From: Deltaproteobacteria bacterium
GTDB lineage: Bacteria > Desulfobacterota > Binatia > Binatales > Binataceae
NCBI GenBank assembly: GCA_021799555.1
Contig: JAJZAG010000023.1
Coordinates: forward strand, 1-21,120
Direction of reading: 5' to 3'
DNA length: 21,120 bases
Part shown: piece by piece, positions 7,281 to 14,952 of the stretch
Numbering within the stretch: position 1 is the first letter of the stretch
How the letters are laid out: the number at the start of each line of letters is the position of its first letter
Position numbers and translations under genes: made by a program
Notes under the pieces: model-generated
Seen by the model: only the letters and a program-made list of their open reading frames with translations
Told to the model about the DNA's origin: nothing
Databases searched by the model: none

Positions 7281-7344
7281 GTCGTGCACGATGGTGGACA
7301 AGGCCGTCTGCGGCCGTGCGGGAGGGTTGGGAGAGAGCTGAATC

Positions 7345-9684
7345 GTGGCAAAGAATCTTGTAATCGTAGAGTCGCCAGCCAAAGCCAAGACGATTAAGCG
7401 CTATTTGGGTGCCGCTTATGAGGTCACACCCTCGGTGGGGCACGTCGTCGATTTGCCTAAGAGCACCCTTGGCGTCGATATCGAAAACGACTTCAAACCC
7501 GAATACCACGTGATTCCCGGCAAGGCCAAGGTTATCGAGGGAATCAAGAAATCCGCGCAAGGCAAGGAAAATATCTACCTGGCGACCGACCCCGACCGCG
7601 AAGGCGAGGCGATCGCGTGGCATCTCAAGGATCGGCTCGGCAAAGCGGCCGCCGGCAAGGTGCATCGCGTGCTTCTGCACGAGATAACCTCTGACGCGGT
7701 CAAGGCCGCGATCGCCAATTGCGGCGACTTGGACCGCAATCTTTACGACGCGCAGCAGGCACGCCGTGTGCTCGACCGGATCGTCGGATACCAAATCAGC
7801 CCACTTTTGTGGGACAAGGTCAAACGGGGTATAAGCGCCGGCAGGGTGCAATCGCCTGCTCTGCGCATAATTGTCGAGCGCGAGCGGGAGCGCGAAGCGT
7901 TTCGCGCTGAGGAGTACTGGACGCTCGACGCGCGTCTTGCCGCGAGCAATCCTCCTCCGTTCAAGGCGCGCCTTTATAGCTGGAAAGATCAGCGGATCGA
8001 CAACAAGGCTTACAAGCTTCCCAAAGCGCAGGCCGACGAAATTATCGCGGCGGTCAACGACCAGCCCTTCGTTATCCGCTCTATCGAGCGCAAGGAAGTC
8101 CGCCGCAGCCCGGCGCCGCCGTTTATCACCTCGCGCCTCCAGCAAGAGGCCTCGCGCAAGCTCTATTTTTCGCCTAAGCGCACGATGCAGCTTGCGCAGC
8201 GCCTGTACGAAGGCGTCGAGCTTGGCGACCAAGGGGCGGTTGGGCTCATCACCTATATGCGCACTGATTCGGTCCGGGTCTCCGAGCAAGCGCTCGAATC
8301 CGTGCGCGGCCATATCGCGGGGCGCTACGGCAAGGAATATCTCCCCGACCGCGCGATCCATTACCGCACCAGCAAGGCCGCCCAGGATGCGCACGAGGCG
8401 ATCCGCCCGACTGCGGTCGAGCGCGATCCAGAATCGGTCCGCCCGTACCTCGAAAAACCGGCCTACGATCTTTACAAGCTGATTTACGACCGCTTCGTGT
8501 CGAGCCAGATGAACCCCGCCGTCTATGATCGCACCAGCGTCGATATCGACGCCGCCGGGGCCGTCTTCCGCGCTACAGGCCAAGTGATGAAGTTCGACGG
8601 CTTCATGCGCGTGTACCTGGAAGGCCAGGACGAAGCCAACGACGACGACGAGGCGGCGGCCAATCTGCCTGCAATGATCGAGGGGGAGCGTCTTACGCTT
8701 TTGGGACTCGATCCCGAGCAGCACTTCACCCAACCACCCCCGCGTTTCACCCAGGCGACGCTGATCAAGGAACTCGAAGACAAGGGAATCGGGCGTCCCT
8801 CGACCTATGCCTCGATCATGACGAGCCTGCTCAATCAGAATTACGTCGAAGAGGACGAGAGCAAGCGCCTGCGCCCGACGACGCTTGGCCGCACGGTTGC
8901 TGACCTGCTGGTGGCGGCCTTCCCCGATATCATCGAGGTCGGCTTCACGGCCGCGATGGAAGAAGACCTGGACAAGGTCGAAGAGGGCAAGGAGAACTGG
9001 GTCAAGACGCTCAAGCGGTTTTACGGTCCATTCAAAAAGCGCCTCGGTGAAGCCAAAAAGAAAATGCCCGAAGTCAAGCGCAAAGGTCTTCCCACAGGCC
9101 TCAAGTGCGAGCTTGACGGCGGCGACATGGTCATCAAATGGGGCCGCAACGGCGAGTTCCTTGGCTGCTCTAATTATCCGGCGTGCCGCAACACCAAGGA
9201 ATTTTCGCACGACGCGCAGGGCATAATCCAGATTCGCGAATCCGCGCCGCTCGCCGTAACCGACGAGGTTTGCGACAAGTGCGGCAAGCCGATGGCGCGC
9301 AAGCGCTCGCGCTTTGGCGAGTTCCTCGGATGCACCGGCTATCCGGAGTGCGACGGGATCAAGCGTATCCAGGCGCCGCCGGTGAAAACCGGAGTCGCAT
9401 GTCCCGAATGTAAGGAAGGCGAGATTCTCGAGCGCCGCAGCCGGCGCGGCAAGCTGTTCTACGGATGCGGCCGCTATCCGAAGTGCAAATTTGCCGCGTG
9501 GGACAAAGTTATCGCACAGCCATGCCCGTCATGCGGCGCAAATTATCTCGTCGAAAAAGTCACCAAGCGCGAGGGCACGGTCTGGAAATGCGCAAACCCC
9601 GAATGCGGATACAAAGCTCCCGCATCGGCCGCGCCGGAAAATCCCGACGCATCGCCTCCCGCAACCGCTCCGCACAGCGCATGA
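7345..9684 (+). CDS. topA: DNA topoisomerase I (type IA)
   Basis: Relaxes negative supercoils by passing a strand through a transient single-strand break. The 779-residue protein begins with a Toprim domain (Glu9 in VIVESPAKAKT; the Mg-binding D82-P-D84-R-E86 triad in ATDPDREGEAIAWH). The catalytic tyrosine is Tyr304 in GLITYMRTDSVRVS. The ring domains continue to about residue 570. Four C-terminal zinc ribbons start at Cys588, Cys643, Cys686 and Cys727. The first is degenerate: it reads CELDGG, with Asp591 where the second cysteine of a CxxC should be, while its second pair (Cys608, Cys614) is intact. The other three have complete C-x-x-C and C-x5-C type pairs. The tail is rich in Ala and Pro. 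Start is GTG 7345, preceded by GGGAGAGAG. It probably shares a transcript with dprA. Confidence 0.97.
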   Translation: MAKNLVIVESPAKAKTIKRYLGAAYEVTPSVGHVVDLPKSTLGVDIENDFKPEYHVIPGKAKVIEGIKKSAQGKENIYLATDPDREGEAIAWHLKDRLGKAAAGKVHRVLLHEITSDAVKAAIANCGDLDRNLYDAQQARRVLDRIVGYQISPLLWDKVKRGISAGRVQSPALRIIVEREREREAFRAEEYWTLDARLAASNPPPFKARLYSWKDQRIDNKAYKLPKAQADEIIAAVNDQPFVIRSIERKEVRRSPAPPFITSRLQQEASRKLYFSPKRTMQLAQRLYEGVELGDQGAVGLITYMRTDSVRVSEQALESVRGHIAGRYGKEYLPDRAIHYRTSKAAQDAHEAIRPTAVERDPESVRPYLEKPAYDLYKLIYDRFVSSQMNPAVYDRTSVDIDAAGAVFRATGQVMKFDGFMRVYLEGQDEANDDDEAAANLPAMIEGERLTLLGLDPEQHFTQPPPRFTQATLIKELEDKGIGRPSTYASIMTSLLNQNYVEEDESKRLRPTTLGRTVADLLVAAFPDIIEVGFTAAMEEDLDKVEEGKENWVKTLKRFYGPFKKRLGEAKKKMPEVKRKGLPTGLKCELDGGDMVIKWGRNGEFLGCSNYPACRNTKEFSHDAQGIIQIRESAPLAVTDEVCDKCGKPMARKRSRFGEFLGCTGYPECDGIKRIQAPPVKTGVACPECKEGEILERRSRRGKLFYGCGRYPKCKFAAWDKVIAQPCPSCGANYLVEKVTKREGTVWKCANPECGYKAPASAAPENPDASPPATAPHSA

Positions 9685-9697
9685 GCGGCAACCGAGT

Positions 9698-10681
9698 TCA
9701 GCGCCGATACGCGGGCATCACCTCTTTCGCAAATAACTCCATCCCGTCCGGCGCCAGGAACTGGCAGACGAAATAGGTCATCCGGAATTTTTCGACCCGG
9801 AAATCAAGCTCGCGCCTGATTTCATCGACGGTTCCGGCCAGCACTTGCGGAGAGGTGCGCGCCAGCTCCGGATCGGGGACGCCCATGGCCTGCGCGGTGG
9901 CTTTGATCATCGCATCAGCAACGCTTTTCTCCTTCGCGATCAGCACGAAAGTCTGTCCCGACATCTCGACCGCGTCGGCGTCACGCCCCGCCGCGCGGGC
10001 GAAGCCGTCGAAGATTCCGATCCGGCGCAGAACTTCAGCGCGGTCGAACTTCATCGCGTCGTTAAGGTCGATGACACCCTTCGTTACGGGAGGGTTGAGA
10101 TTGAGGATATCGGCCTCTTCGGCGGCGATCTTGAGGATCTTCTTGCCGCCGCCGCCGACCATGATCGGCGGATAAGGCTTCTGCACGGGCTTGGGGGAGC
10201 AGTAAGCCTTCTCGACCGAATGAAAGCGGCCGTGGTAGCTTGGCTCGTCCTCGGTCCACATCGATTTCAGAACCTTAATTCCGTCGGCGAACTGCTCGAT
10301 CCGCTCCGCGTTGGACGGATAGGGATAGTTGTAAGCGACGTACTCCTCTTTGAACCATCCCGCGCCGAGGCCCGCGATAAATCGCCCGCCGGAGATATTG
10401 TCGAGCGTCGCGATCATTTTGGCGAGCAGCGCTGGATTCCGATACGACATCGAGGTGACCATCGGTGCCATTCGCACGGTTTTGGTCACCGCGGCGACGG
10501 CGGCCAGTGACGTGTAACACTCGAGATGCGGCGCCGTCGGCTCGGACATCAGGCCGCGCATGAAAAAGTGATCGTCGATCGAGACCGAATAGAAGCCGAG
10601 TTCTTCGGCCCGCCGCGCCATCGCGGTCATCGCGCCAAAGTCATTAGTCGGCAACCCGCAATTGAATTTTATCGGCCTCAT
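9698..10681 (-). CDS. LLM-class (luciferase-like) F420-dependent oxidoreductase
   Basis: The 327-residue protein is a bacterial-luciferase-like (beta/alpha)8 enzyme. Typical stretches are the N-terminal GLPTNDFGAMTAMARRAEELGFYSVSID (shown shortened by its start GLPTND), LDNISGGRFIAGLGAGW, the PYPPIMVGGGGKKILKIAAEEAD region with its glycine-rich phosphate-binding loop, and the C-terminal QFLAPDG. The family uses reduced F420 or FMN for hydride transfer or monooxygenation; the TIGR03619-like subgroup, which this resembles, is usually assigned to F420. ATG 10681 has AAGGAG (10691-10696) nine bases upstream; a TTG one codon earlier is less likely. It is the last gene of a probable three-gene minus-strand operon, 121 bases after the amidohydrolase, and ends 13 bases from convergent topA. 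The substrate is unknown. Confidence 0.9.
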   Translation of the reverse strand: MRPIKFNCGLPTNDFGAMTAMARRAEELGFYSVSIDDHFFMRGLMSEPTAPHLECYTSLAAVAAVTKTVRMAPMVTSMSYRNPALLAKMIATLDNISGGRFIAGLGAGWFKEEYVAYNYPYPSNAERIEQFADGIKVLKSMWTEDEPSYHGRFHSVEKAYCSPKPVQKPYPPIMVGGGGKKILKIAAEEADILNLNPPVTKGVIDLNDAMKFDRAEVLRRIGIFDGFARAAGRDADAVEMSGQTFVLIAKEKSVADAMIKATAQAMGVPDPELARTSPQVLAGTVDEIRRELDFRVEKFRMTYFVCQFLAPDGMELFAKEVMPAYRR

Positions 10682-10802
10682 CAAACGATTCTCCTTCGCG
10701 TCGCGTGAGTTCGCGCATCCGTGCGCGCGCGCATCGAGCCAAACGGTAACACCACCGGTGCCGGGAGTGGAGCGGCGGATCAGGCAGCGCGGCCGCTGAA
10801 TT

Positions 10803-11915
10803 TCACAGCTTGTAGAAGCGGCGTGCGTTGTCGGTGATGATTGCGTGCTGCGCTGACTCGGGCAGCGCCGCGCAGGCGCGCTTCACCTCGCCGACGACGC
10901 CCGGGTAGATGCAATCGAAGTGGGGGAAGTCGGAGCCCCACATGATGTTGCGCTCCATCCCGAGTTCGACCGTCGCCTTGAGCATCGACTCGTGCGGGTC
11001 CAGCGTCACGAAGCAATGCTCGCGAAACTGCTCGGTCGGCCGCGTGCGCATCCACGGCACGAAGCTGTGCATGCCCTCGAAATGCTCGTCCATCCGATCC
11101 AGCCAGTAGCCGAGCCATCCCACGCCTGACTCGAGGAAGCCAACCCGCAGGCCGGGGAATTTCTCCAGGATACCCCCGCAGATCACGTCCATGCACGCGC
11201 CCTGTTGCTCGAAGGGATGGCACACCATGTGGAAGAAAAACGGATCGCGATAGCGGTCGGAACCCATCGTCGGCATCCGCGTCCCGAAGCTCGAATGGAT
11301 GGCGACTGCAACGTCGAGCTCCTGCGCGGTGCGCCAGAATGGCTCGTATGCGGGATCGTTCAGCCGCCGGCCGTTGAATGGATTGGGGCGCACGAAGACC
11401 GCCTTGAAGCCCAGATCGCGGACCACCCGGCGCATCTCGCGGACCGCCTCGTCAACGTCCTGCAACGGCATCGGAGCCACCGCGAAAAGCCGGTCCGGGT
11501 ACGGACGGCAGAAATCCGCCATCCAGTTGTCGTAGGCGCGGCACGCCGCCGCCGCGAGCTTCGGATCGTCGAGGTCGCCATACAAGAGCCACAAAGACGG
11601 GTACAGTACAGCGGCGTCGATATCCTCCGCATCCATCACCTTAATCCGCTCGTGCGGATTTCCGCCGCCGGCGGGAACGTCGTCCCAAGTCAGCCGCCGC
11701 GCGTTTTCCAGATCGCCAAACCCGCCAGGGATCATTGCAGCCGCGACCGGCAACGATGGTCGGCTGCGGTTTTCGCCGCCTATCCAGAGTTCGTCGAGGC
11801 CCTCACGATTCCGGCGAATCTTAATCACGCGATCGCGGAATTCAGGTTCGATATACTCGGTCCACACCGCTTTGGGTTCGACCACATGACCGTCGGCGTC
11901 GATCACTTTGTCCAT
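10803..11915 (-). CDS. Amidohydrolase-family (ACMSD-like) metal-dependent hydrolase or decarboxylase
   Basis: The 370-residue protein belongs to the amidohydrolase-2 branch with aminocarboxymuconate semialdehyde decarboxylase and 2,3-dihydroxybenzoate decarboxylase. The first metal-binding strand is DADGHVVEP (Asp6, Asp8, His10). Further candidate ligands are the His of AIHSSFG, the His of VCHPFEQQGA and the Asp of GSDFPHFD near residue 328. The branch uses one metal (Zn or Mn) and acts on small aromatic or carboxylated compounds by hydrolysis or non-oxidative decarboxylation. ATG 11915 follows AGGAGGG at a spacing of eight; reading back to 12014 would overlap the preceding gene and is not needed. 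It sits between an alpha/beta hydrolase and an F420-type oxidoreductase, which suggests a degradative pathway. The exact reaction cannot be given. Confidence 0.9.
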   Translation of the reverse strand: MDKVIDADGHVVEPKAVWTEYIEPEFRDRVIKIRRNREGLDELWIGGENRSRPSLPVAAAMIPGGFGDLENARRLTWDDVPAGGGNPHERIKVMDAEDIDAAVLYPSLWLLYGDLDDPKLAAAACRAYDNWMADFCRPYPDRLFAVAPMPLQDVDEAVREMRRVVRDLGFKAVFVRPNPFNGRRLNDPAYEPFWRTAQELDVAVAIHSSFGTRMPTMGSDRYRDPFFFHMVCHPFEQQGACMDVICGGILEKFPGLRVGFLESGVGWLGYWLDRMDEHFEGMHSFVPWMRTRPTEQFREHCFVTLDPHESMLKATVELGMERNIMWGSDFPHFDCIYPGVVGEVKRACAALPESAQHAIITDNARRFYKL

Positions 11916-12003
11916 TGACGCGGCCCTCCTGTCAGGTGCGGGGGTAAGTGATGGATTCAACGACCGGCGCGGCCCGGAAGTCAAGACAACGGCGCCGGGG
12001 GGT

Positions 12004-12852
12004 TCAGGACACAATAAACTCGCGCAGGGTCTTCACGAAGCGCTCGCGGTCGTCGCCGACGATACCGTGGCCGGCGTTCGGAAAGCGCACCAGCCGCGCG
12101 AGTCGCGCCGGGATAGCGGCGGCGATATCTTCAGAATCGGCGGGCGGAGTTACCGGATCTTCTTCGCCCGCCATCACGAGAGTTGGGCATTTGATGCGGG
12201 GTAAATCCGGGATGAGATTGAACGAGGTTTCGATCACGCGCAGGTAATGCGCGGTCAATTCGTCGTTGGCGATTATGCGCGAAAACATCTCGGCCATGTG
12301 CGGGTCGGGCCGATAGGTGTAAAGCGGCATGCAGAGCCGGAAATAGTCGGGCGCGGTCTTCGGCGACGGATCTCTGAAGAAGCGCTCGGCGGCGTCCGCG
12401 GCGGCGCGGCCGCCCCGCCGCTCAAAGGCCGCAAGTACGCGGCTGACATCCACGCGCGCCGCCGTGCTGCACAGGATCAACTTGGAGGGATGGTCCGGAT
12501 GCCGCGTCGCATAGGCCATCGCGACCATCCCGCCGAACGAGGTGCCCATCACGATCGGCCGCTCAATTTCGAGCGCGTCGCAGAATTCGCGCACGTCGTC
12601 GCCCCAGTTCGCAAGCGTCCAGCGGTCGGGACCGGTGCGGTCGCTGCGTCCGGCGCTGCGATGATCCAGATAGATTACCTGCGCGATGTCGGCGAGCGGC
12701 GAGAAGTCGGGTTTATAGAGCGAATGATCGGCGCCGGGACCTCCGTGCAGGAGTATCAGCGTCGGCCGCGTTCGCATCGCCGGACCGTCGGGCACCAGCG
12801 CCGCGCCCTCGACGTCGAAGAACAGCCGCCCGTCGCCAACCTGCACGCGCAT
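12004..12852 (-). CDS. Alpha/beta hydrolase (proline iminopeptidase-like)
   Basis: The 282-residue protein has a complete catalytic set. The oxyanion-hole motif is HGGPG at 36-40, the nucleophile Ser105 sits in the elbow GTSFGG, Asp232 is in AGEEDPVTP, and His262 is in PNAGHGI. The HGGPG motif is shared by proline iminopeptidases and by related hydrolases of meta-cleavage products, lactones and esters, so peptidase activity should not be assumed. No signal peptide is seen; it is cytoplasmic. Start is ATG 12852; the upstream ribosome binding site is weak. It is the first gene of the minus-strand cluster, 88 bases before the amidohydrolase. Confidence 0.9.
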   Translation of the reverse strand: MRVQVGDGRLFFDVEGAALVPDGPAMRTRPTLILLHGGPGADHSLYKPDFSPLADIAQVIYLDHRSAGRSDRTGPDRWTLANWGDDVREFCDALEIERPIVMGTSFGGMVAMAYATRHPDHPSKLILCSTAARVDVSRVLAAFERRGGRAAADAAERFFRDPSPKTAPDYFRLCMPLYTYRPDPHMAEMFSRIIANDELTAHYLRVIETSFNLIPDLPRIKCPTLVMAGEEDPVTPPADSEDIAAAIPARLARLVRFPNAGHGIVGDDRERFVKTLREFIVS

Positions 12853-13103
12853 CGCAATCGATTACTACGCGCACGCCCCGATGTCGAGCACGCAAGCATC
12901 GGCGATGTCCGGTACCCGCTCCGGCAGGGCAGGAACGTCTGTAGCGCGTTGCCGTGGTTCTTAAACGCGCGTCAGAGCTTGAACCCGATGACCTGCTCTT
13001 AAGCGTATATGCAATCGCGCGGGCTCACCCGTCGCGTCCTTGAATGCTGTTAACTAGTGGTGTTAGAGCTAACGCGGCTGAAGTCGGATTGTTTGAGGGA
13101 GGT
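12853..13103. other. Intergenic region between divergent operons with tRNA-T-arm-like stretch and imperfect inverted repeat
   Basis: This 251-base gap has no convincing gene. On the minus strand, 12971-13000 reads like the variable loop, T stem and TTCAAGC T loop of a tRNA, but no D arm or pairing acceptor/anticodon strand is present, so it is not a functional tRNA. Nearer the lipoprotein operon, GTTAACT (13049-13055) and AGCTAAC (13067-13073) form a 6/7 inverted repeat with an 11-base spacer that could be an operator. No good promoter hexamers were found for either direction. Confidence 0.3.
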
Positions 13104-13676
13104 GTGCGGTCAACTCTGCTGATAATCTCGATTGTCGCGCTCGCAGCTTGCGCTACTCCGCAGTGGAGCGTCGGATTTCCCGACCTGCCGATCGAGAAGC
13201 CCGCTGCCGGCGCGCGCGAAATCGGCGTGGCCGAGACTGAGGATTCGCGCTCCAGCATCGTCGTCGGCTGGAAGGGTCTCGCCGAGCTTCGAGCCGGCCC
13301 TGGACTTCCCGATTATCTGGAAAGCAAGCTCCGCAACGAACTGGTTGAGCGGGGCCTTGCTCCTGTCGAAGCTCTCGATCCAACAAAGACCTCTGTGTCG
13401 CAGCCATATAAGGTGATCGTGCTCACGCTTCAATCCGCCGAATTCGAATGGGCCGGAATAGTGAACGGGGACGCGGTGAGCGAGATCGGGATTGGCGTAC
13501 GAATTTATGCGCCTGGCGGCAAATTAATATACTCAGCGAGCTTTTCAGGAAAATCCGATAATACTGCGCACTTAATCCCGACAAGTGTGGCTGCCGGCGA
13601 TCTGATCGCTCCCGCAGCCGATGAGGCCGTGAAAGCTGCGTTTGCGGACCCACGCTTCGAGAAAGCTATCCGATGA
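13104..13676 (+). CDS. Lipoprotein of unknown function, paralogue 1
   Basis: A 190-residue protein starting at GTG 13104. The signal peptide is short with one Arg, a hydrophobic run and the lipobox LAAC, so Cys16 would be lipidated and the protein anchored in the envelope. The mature part has GFPDLPI, then IGVAETEDSRS, a central ALDPTKTSVSQPYKVIV block, IYAPGGKLIYSASFSG and the C-terminal EAVKAAFADPRF. It is clearly related to the next gene: the ALDPT-x-TS-x-SQPYK block and AAFADP end are shared. General layout resembles small periplasmic lipoproteins of the YajG or DUF4410 kind, but I cannot assign it. An upstream ATG (13044) would put 35 residues before the lipobox and has no ribosome binding site; the GTG has AGGGAGGT directly before it, unusually close. 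Confidence 0.72.
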   Translation: MRSTLLIISIVALAACATPQWSVGFPDLPIEKPAAGAREIGVAETEDSRSSIVVGWKGLAELRAGPGLPDYLESKLRNELVERGLAPVEALDPTKTSVSQPYKVIVLTLQSAEFEWAGIVNGDAVSEIGIGVRIYAPGGKLIYSASFSGKSDNTAHLIPTSVAAGDLIAPAADEAVKAAFADPRFEKAIR

Positions 13677-13804
13677 AGTCGCGCGACCGTTGGCCGTTTC
13701 CTGGCGATCGAGAGCGCCGAAACCATAAGAGCGACGCTCGAATCGCTTCAAGCAGGATCGCAAGGTGCCGCGCGCGCCGCGGCCAGCTTGCGGGCGAGAT
13801 ACCC

Positions 13805-14392
13805 GTGGGAATCGGCGCCTTAATGGTGATCATAATGTCGCTCACTGGTTGCGTTCCAGCAAAAATTAACGCGGGTTTTCCCGATGTGCCGCCCATCGAA
13901 TCGCTCGGCGGCACCGACAAAATCGGTGTGGCGCGCGTAGAAGACTCGCGCTCCGACGACGTGGCGGGATCGACTGAGATCAGCCCCTTCCAGGACATGG
14001 AGCTGATAGTCGGTCCCGACTTGCGCGCCTATATCAGGCGTAGGTTCCAAAACGCACTAGCTAATCGGGGTTTCGATCCAGTCGCGGCTCTCGATCCAAC
14101 CAGAACGTCGATTTCACAGCCCTACAAAATCGTCGTGGTGACTATCCAATCCGTCAGATTCGGTTATCCAGCAATTGCGTGGGGAAAGGTTGGCAGCTCG
14201 GTTGATATTGCTGTGCAGATCTATTCGCCGCCGCGCAATTTAATATTCTCGGGCAGTTATTCGGGAACCCACGACGAGCGCCCAGCCATACTCCCGACTG
14301 GCACAGCCGCAGGCTCGATCATTGCTGTCTCCGCCGAAGAGGCAATCAAGGCAGCGTTCGCCGACCCGAATTTCGTGAGGGCGCTCCGTTGA
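13805..14392 (+). CDS. Lipoprotein of unknown function, paralogue 2
   Basis: A 195-residue lipoprotein related along its whole length to the preceding gene (shared GFPD-x-P, IGVA-x-x-EDSRS, ALDPT-x-TS-x-SQPYK, IYSP/IYAP and AAFADP blocks). With GTG 13805 as start the lipobox LTGC places Cys at residue 16, exactly as in paralogue 1, which is why this start is chosen. The frame is open further back to ATG 13673, which overlaps the previous stop as ATGA and would suggest translational coupling. It would however add 44 strongly basic residues in front of the signal peptide, unlike any lipoprotein signal. A segment absent from paralogue 1 (about residues 48-58) precedes the GPDL region. It ends overlapping the PEGA gene by four bases. 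Role unknown, probably envelope. Confidence 0.72.
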   Translation: MGIGALMVIIMSLTGCVPAKINAGFPDVPPIESLGGTDKIGVARVEDSRSDDVAGSTEISPFQDMELIVGPDLRAYIRRRFQNALANRGFDPVAALDPTRTSISQPYKIVVVTIQSVRFGYPAIAWGKVGSSVDIAVQIYSPPRNLIFSGSYSGTHDERPAILPTGTAAGSIIAVSAEEAIKAAFADPNFVRALR

Positions 14393-14913
14393 ACTCCACT
14401 CGCCATCAGTTGGCCGTGGAATTGCTGGCGCTCGTGACTGTCGCGAGTGGATGCGGAACCTTCGTTTATGGGAGCACCGAACAGATTCCCATCGTCAGCG
14501 ATCCGCCCGGAGCCGCCGTGACTGTCGACGCTAATTCGGTTGGCGACACTCCGCTGACGGTGACGCTCAGCCGTAAAAACGAGCACAAAATCAGAGTTGA
14601 AAAGAGCGGCTACATTCCCTACGAAACGACGACCGAAACCACCCCGAATACCCGGGCGCTTTGGATCGATTATATACCGAGCACGATTCTGCCCCCATTG
14701 TTAATTCTGTTCGGATTCGGCGATTATGGCACCGGCGCTACTTACAAGATCGTGCCGGACAGGGTTGATGCCCATCTGGTAGCCGCCGCTAGCGCATCCT
14801 CAACAAGCTCGAATGCGCAACCGGTGCGGAACGCCGCCGCGGCTGCGACGGCGATTTCACCGTCCGCCACTGCGACGCCACCCGCGACTAGCACGCCGGC
14901 CACTCAGCCATAA
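14389..14913 (+). CDS. PEGA-domain lipoprotein
   Basis: The start codon is TTG 14389, overlapping the stop of the lipoprotein gene before it (TTGA), so the two are translationally coupled. A signal peptide ends in the lipobox ASGC with lipid-anchor Cys22. Residues about 34-75 form one PEGA domain (SDPPGAAVTVD ... GDTPLTVTLS ... KIRVEKSGYIPYE), a small surface or periplasmic beta-sandwich common in envelope proteins. A hydrophobic stretch with IPSTILPPLLILFGFG (about 97-112) may be a membrane-associated helix, as in other PEGA lipoproteins. The last ~45 residues are low-complexity Ala/Ser/Thr/Pro. It completes the three-gene lipoprotein operon. Specific function unknown. Confidence 0.8.
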   Translation: MNSTRHQLAVELLALVTVASGCGTFVYGSTEQIPIVSDPPGAAVTVDANSVGDTPLTVTLSRKNEHKIRVEKSGYIPYETTTETTPNTRALWIDYIPSTILPPLLILFGFGDYGTGATYKIVPDRVDAHLVAAASASSTSSNAQPVRNAAAAATAISPSATATPPATSTPATQP

Positions 14914-14952
14914 TTGCCAGGCGCGTCGGGTGCCCTCACCCATTCGCGAACT

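Noticed and set aside
7302..7315. GGCCG/CGGCC hairpin between dprA and topA
   Set aside because: A 5-bp stem without a T-run is too weak for a terminator, and the two genes are likely co-transcribed.
7207..9210. Long open frame of 667 codons on the minus strand antisense to topA
   Set aside because: It lies opposite a gene with every expected topoisomerase motif. Long antisense frames are usual in GC-rich coding DNA, and its translation shows no domain I can recognise.
12247..13002. 251-codon plus-strand frame over the alpha/beta hydrolase
   Set aside because: It is antisense to an enzyme with an intact Ser-Asp-His triad, and its composition is Arg/Gly-rich shadow-like.
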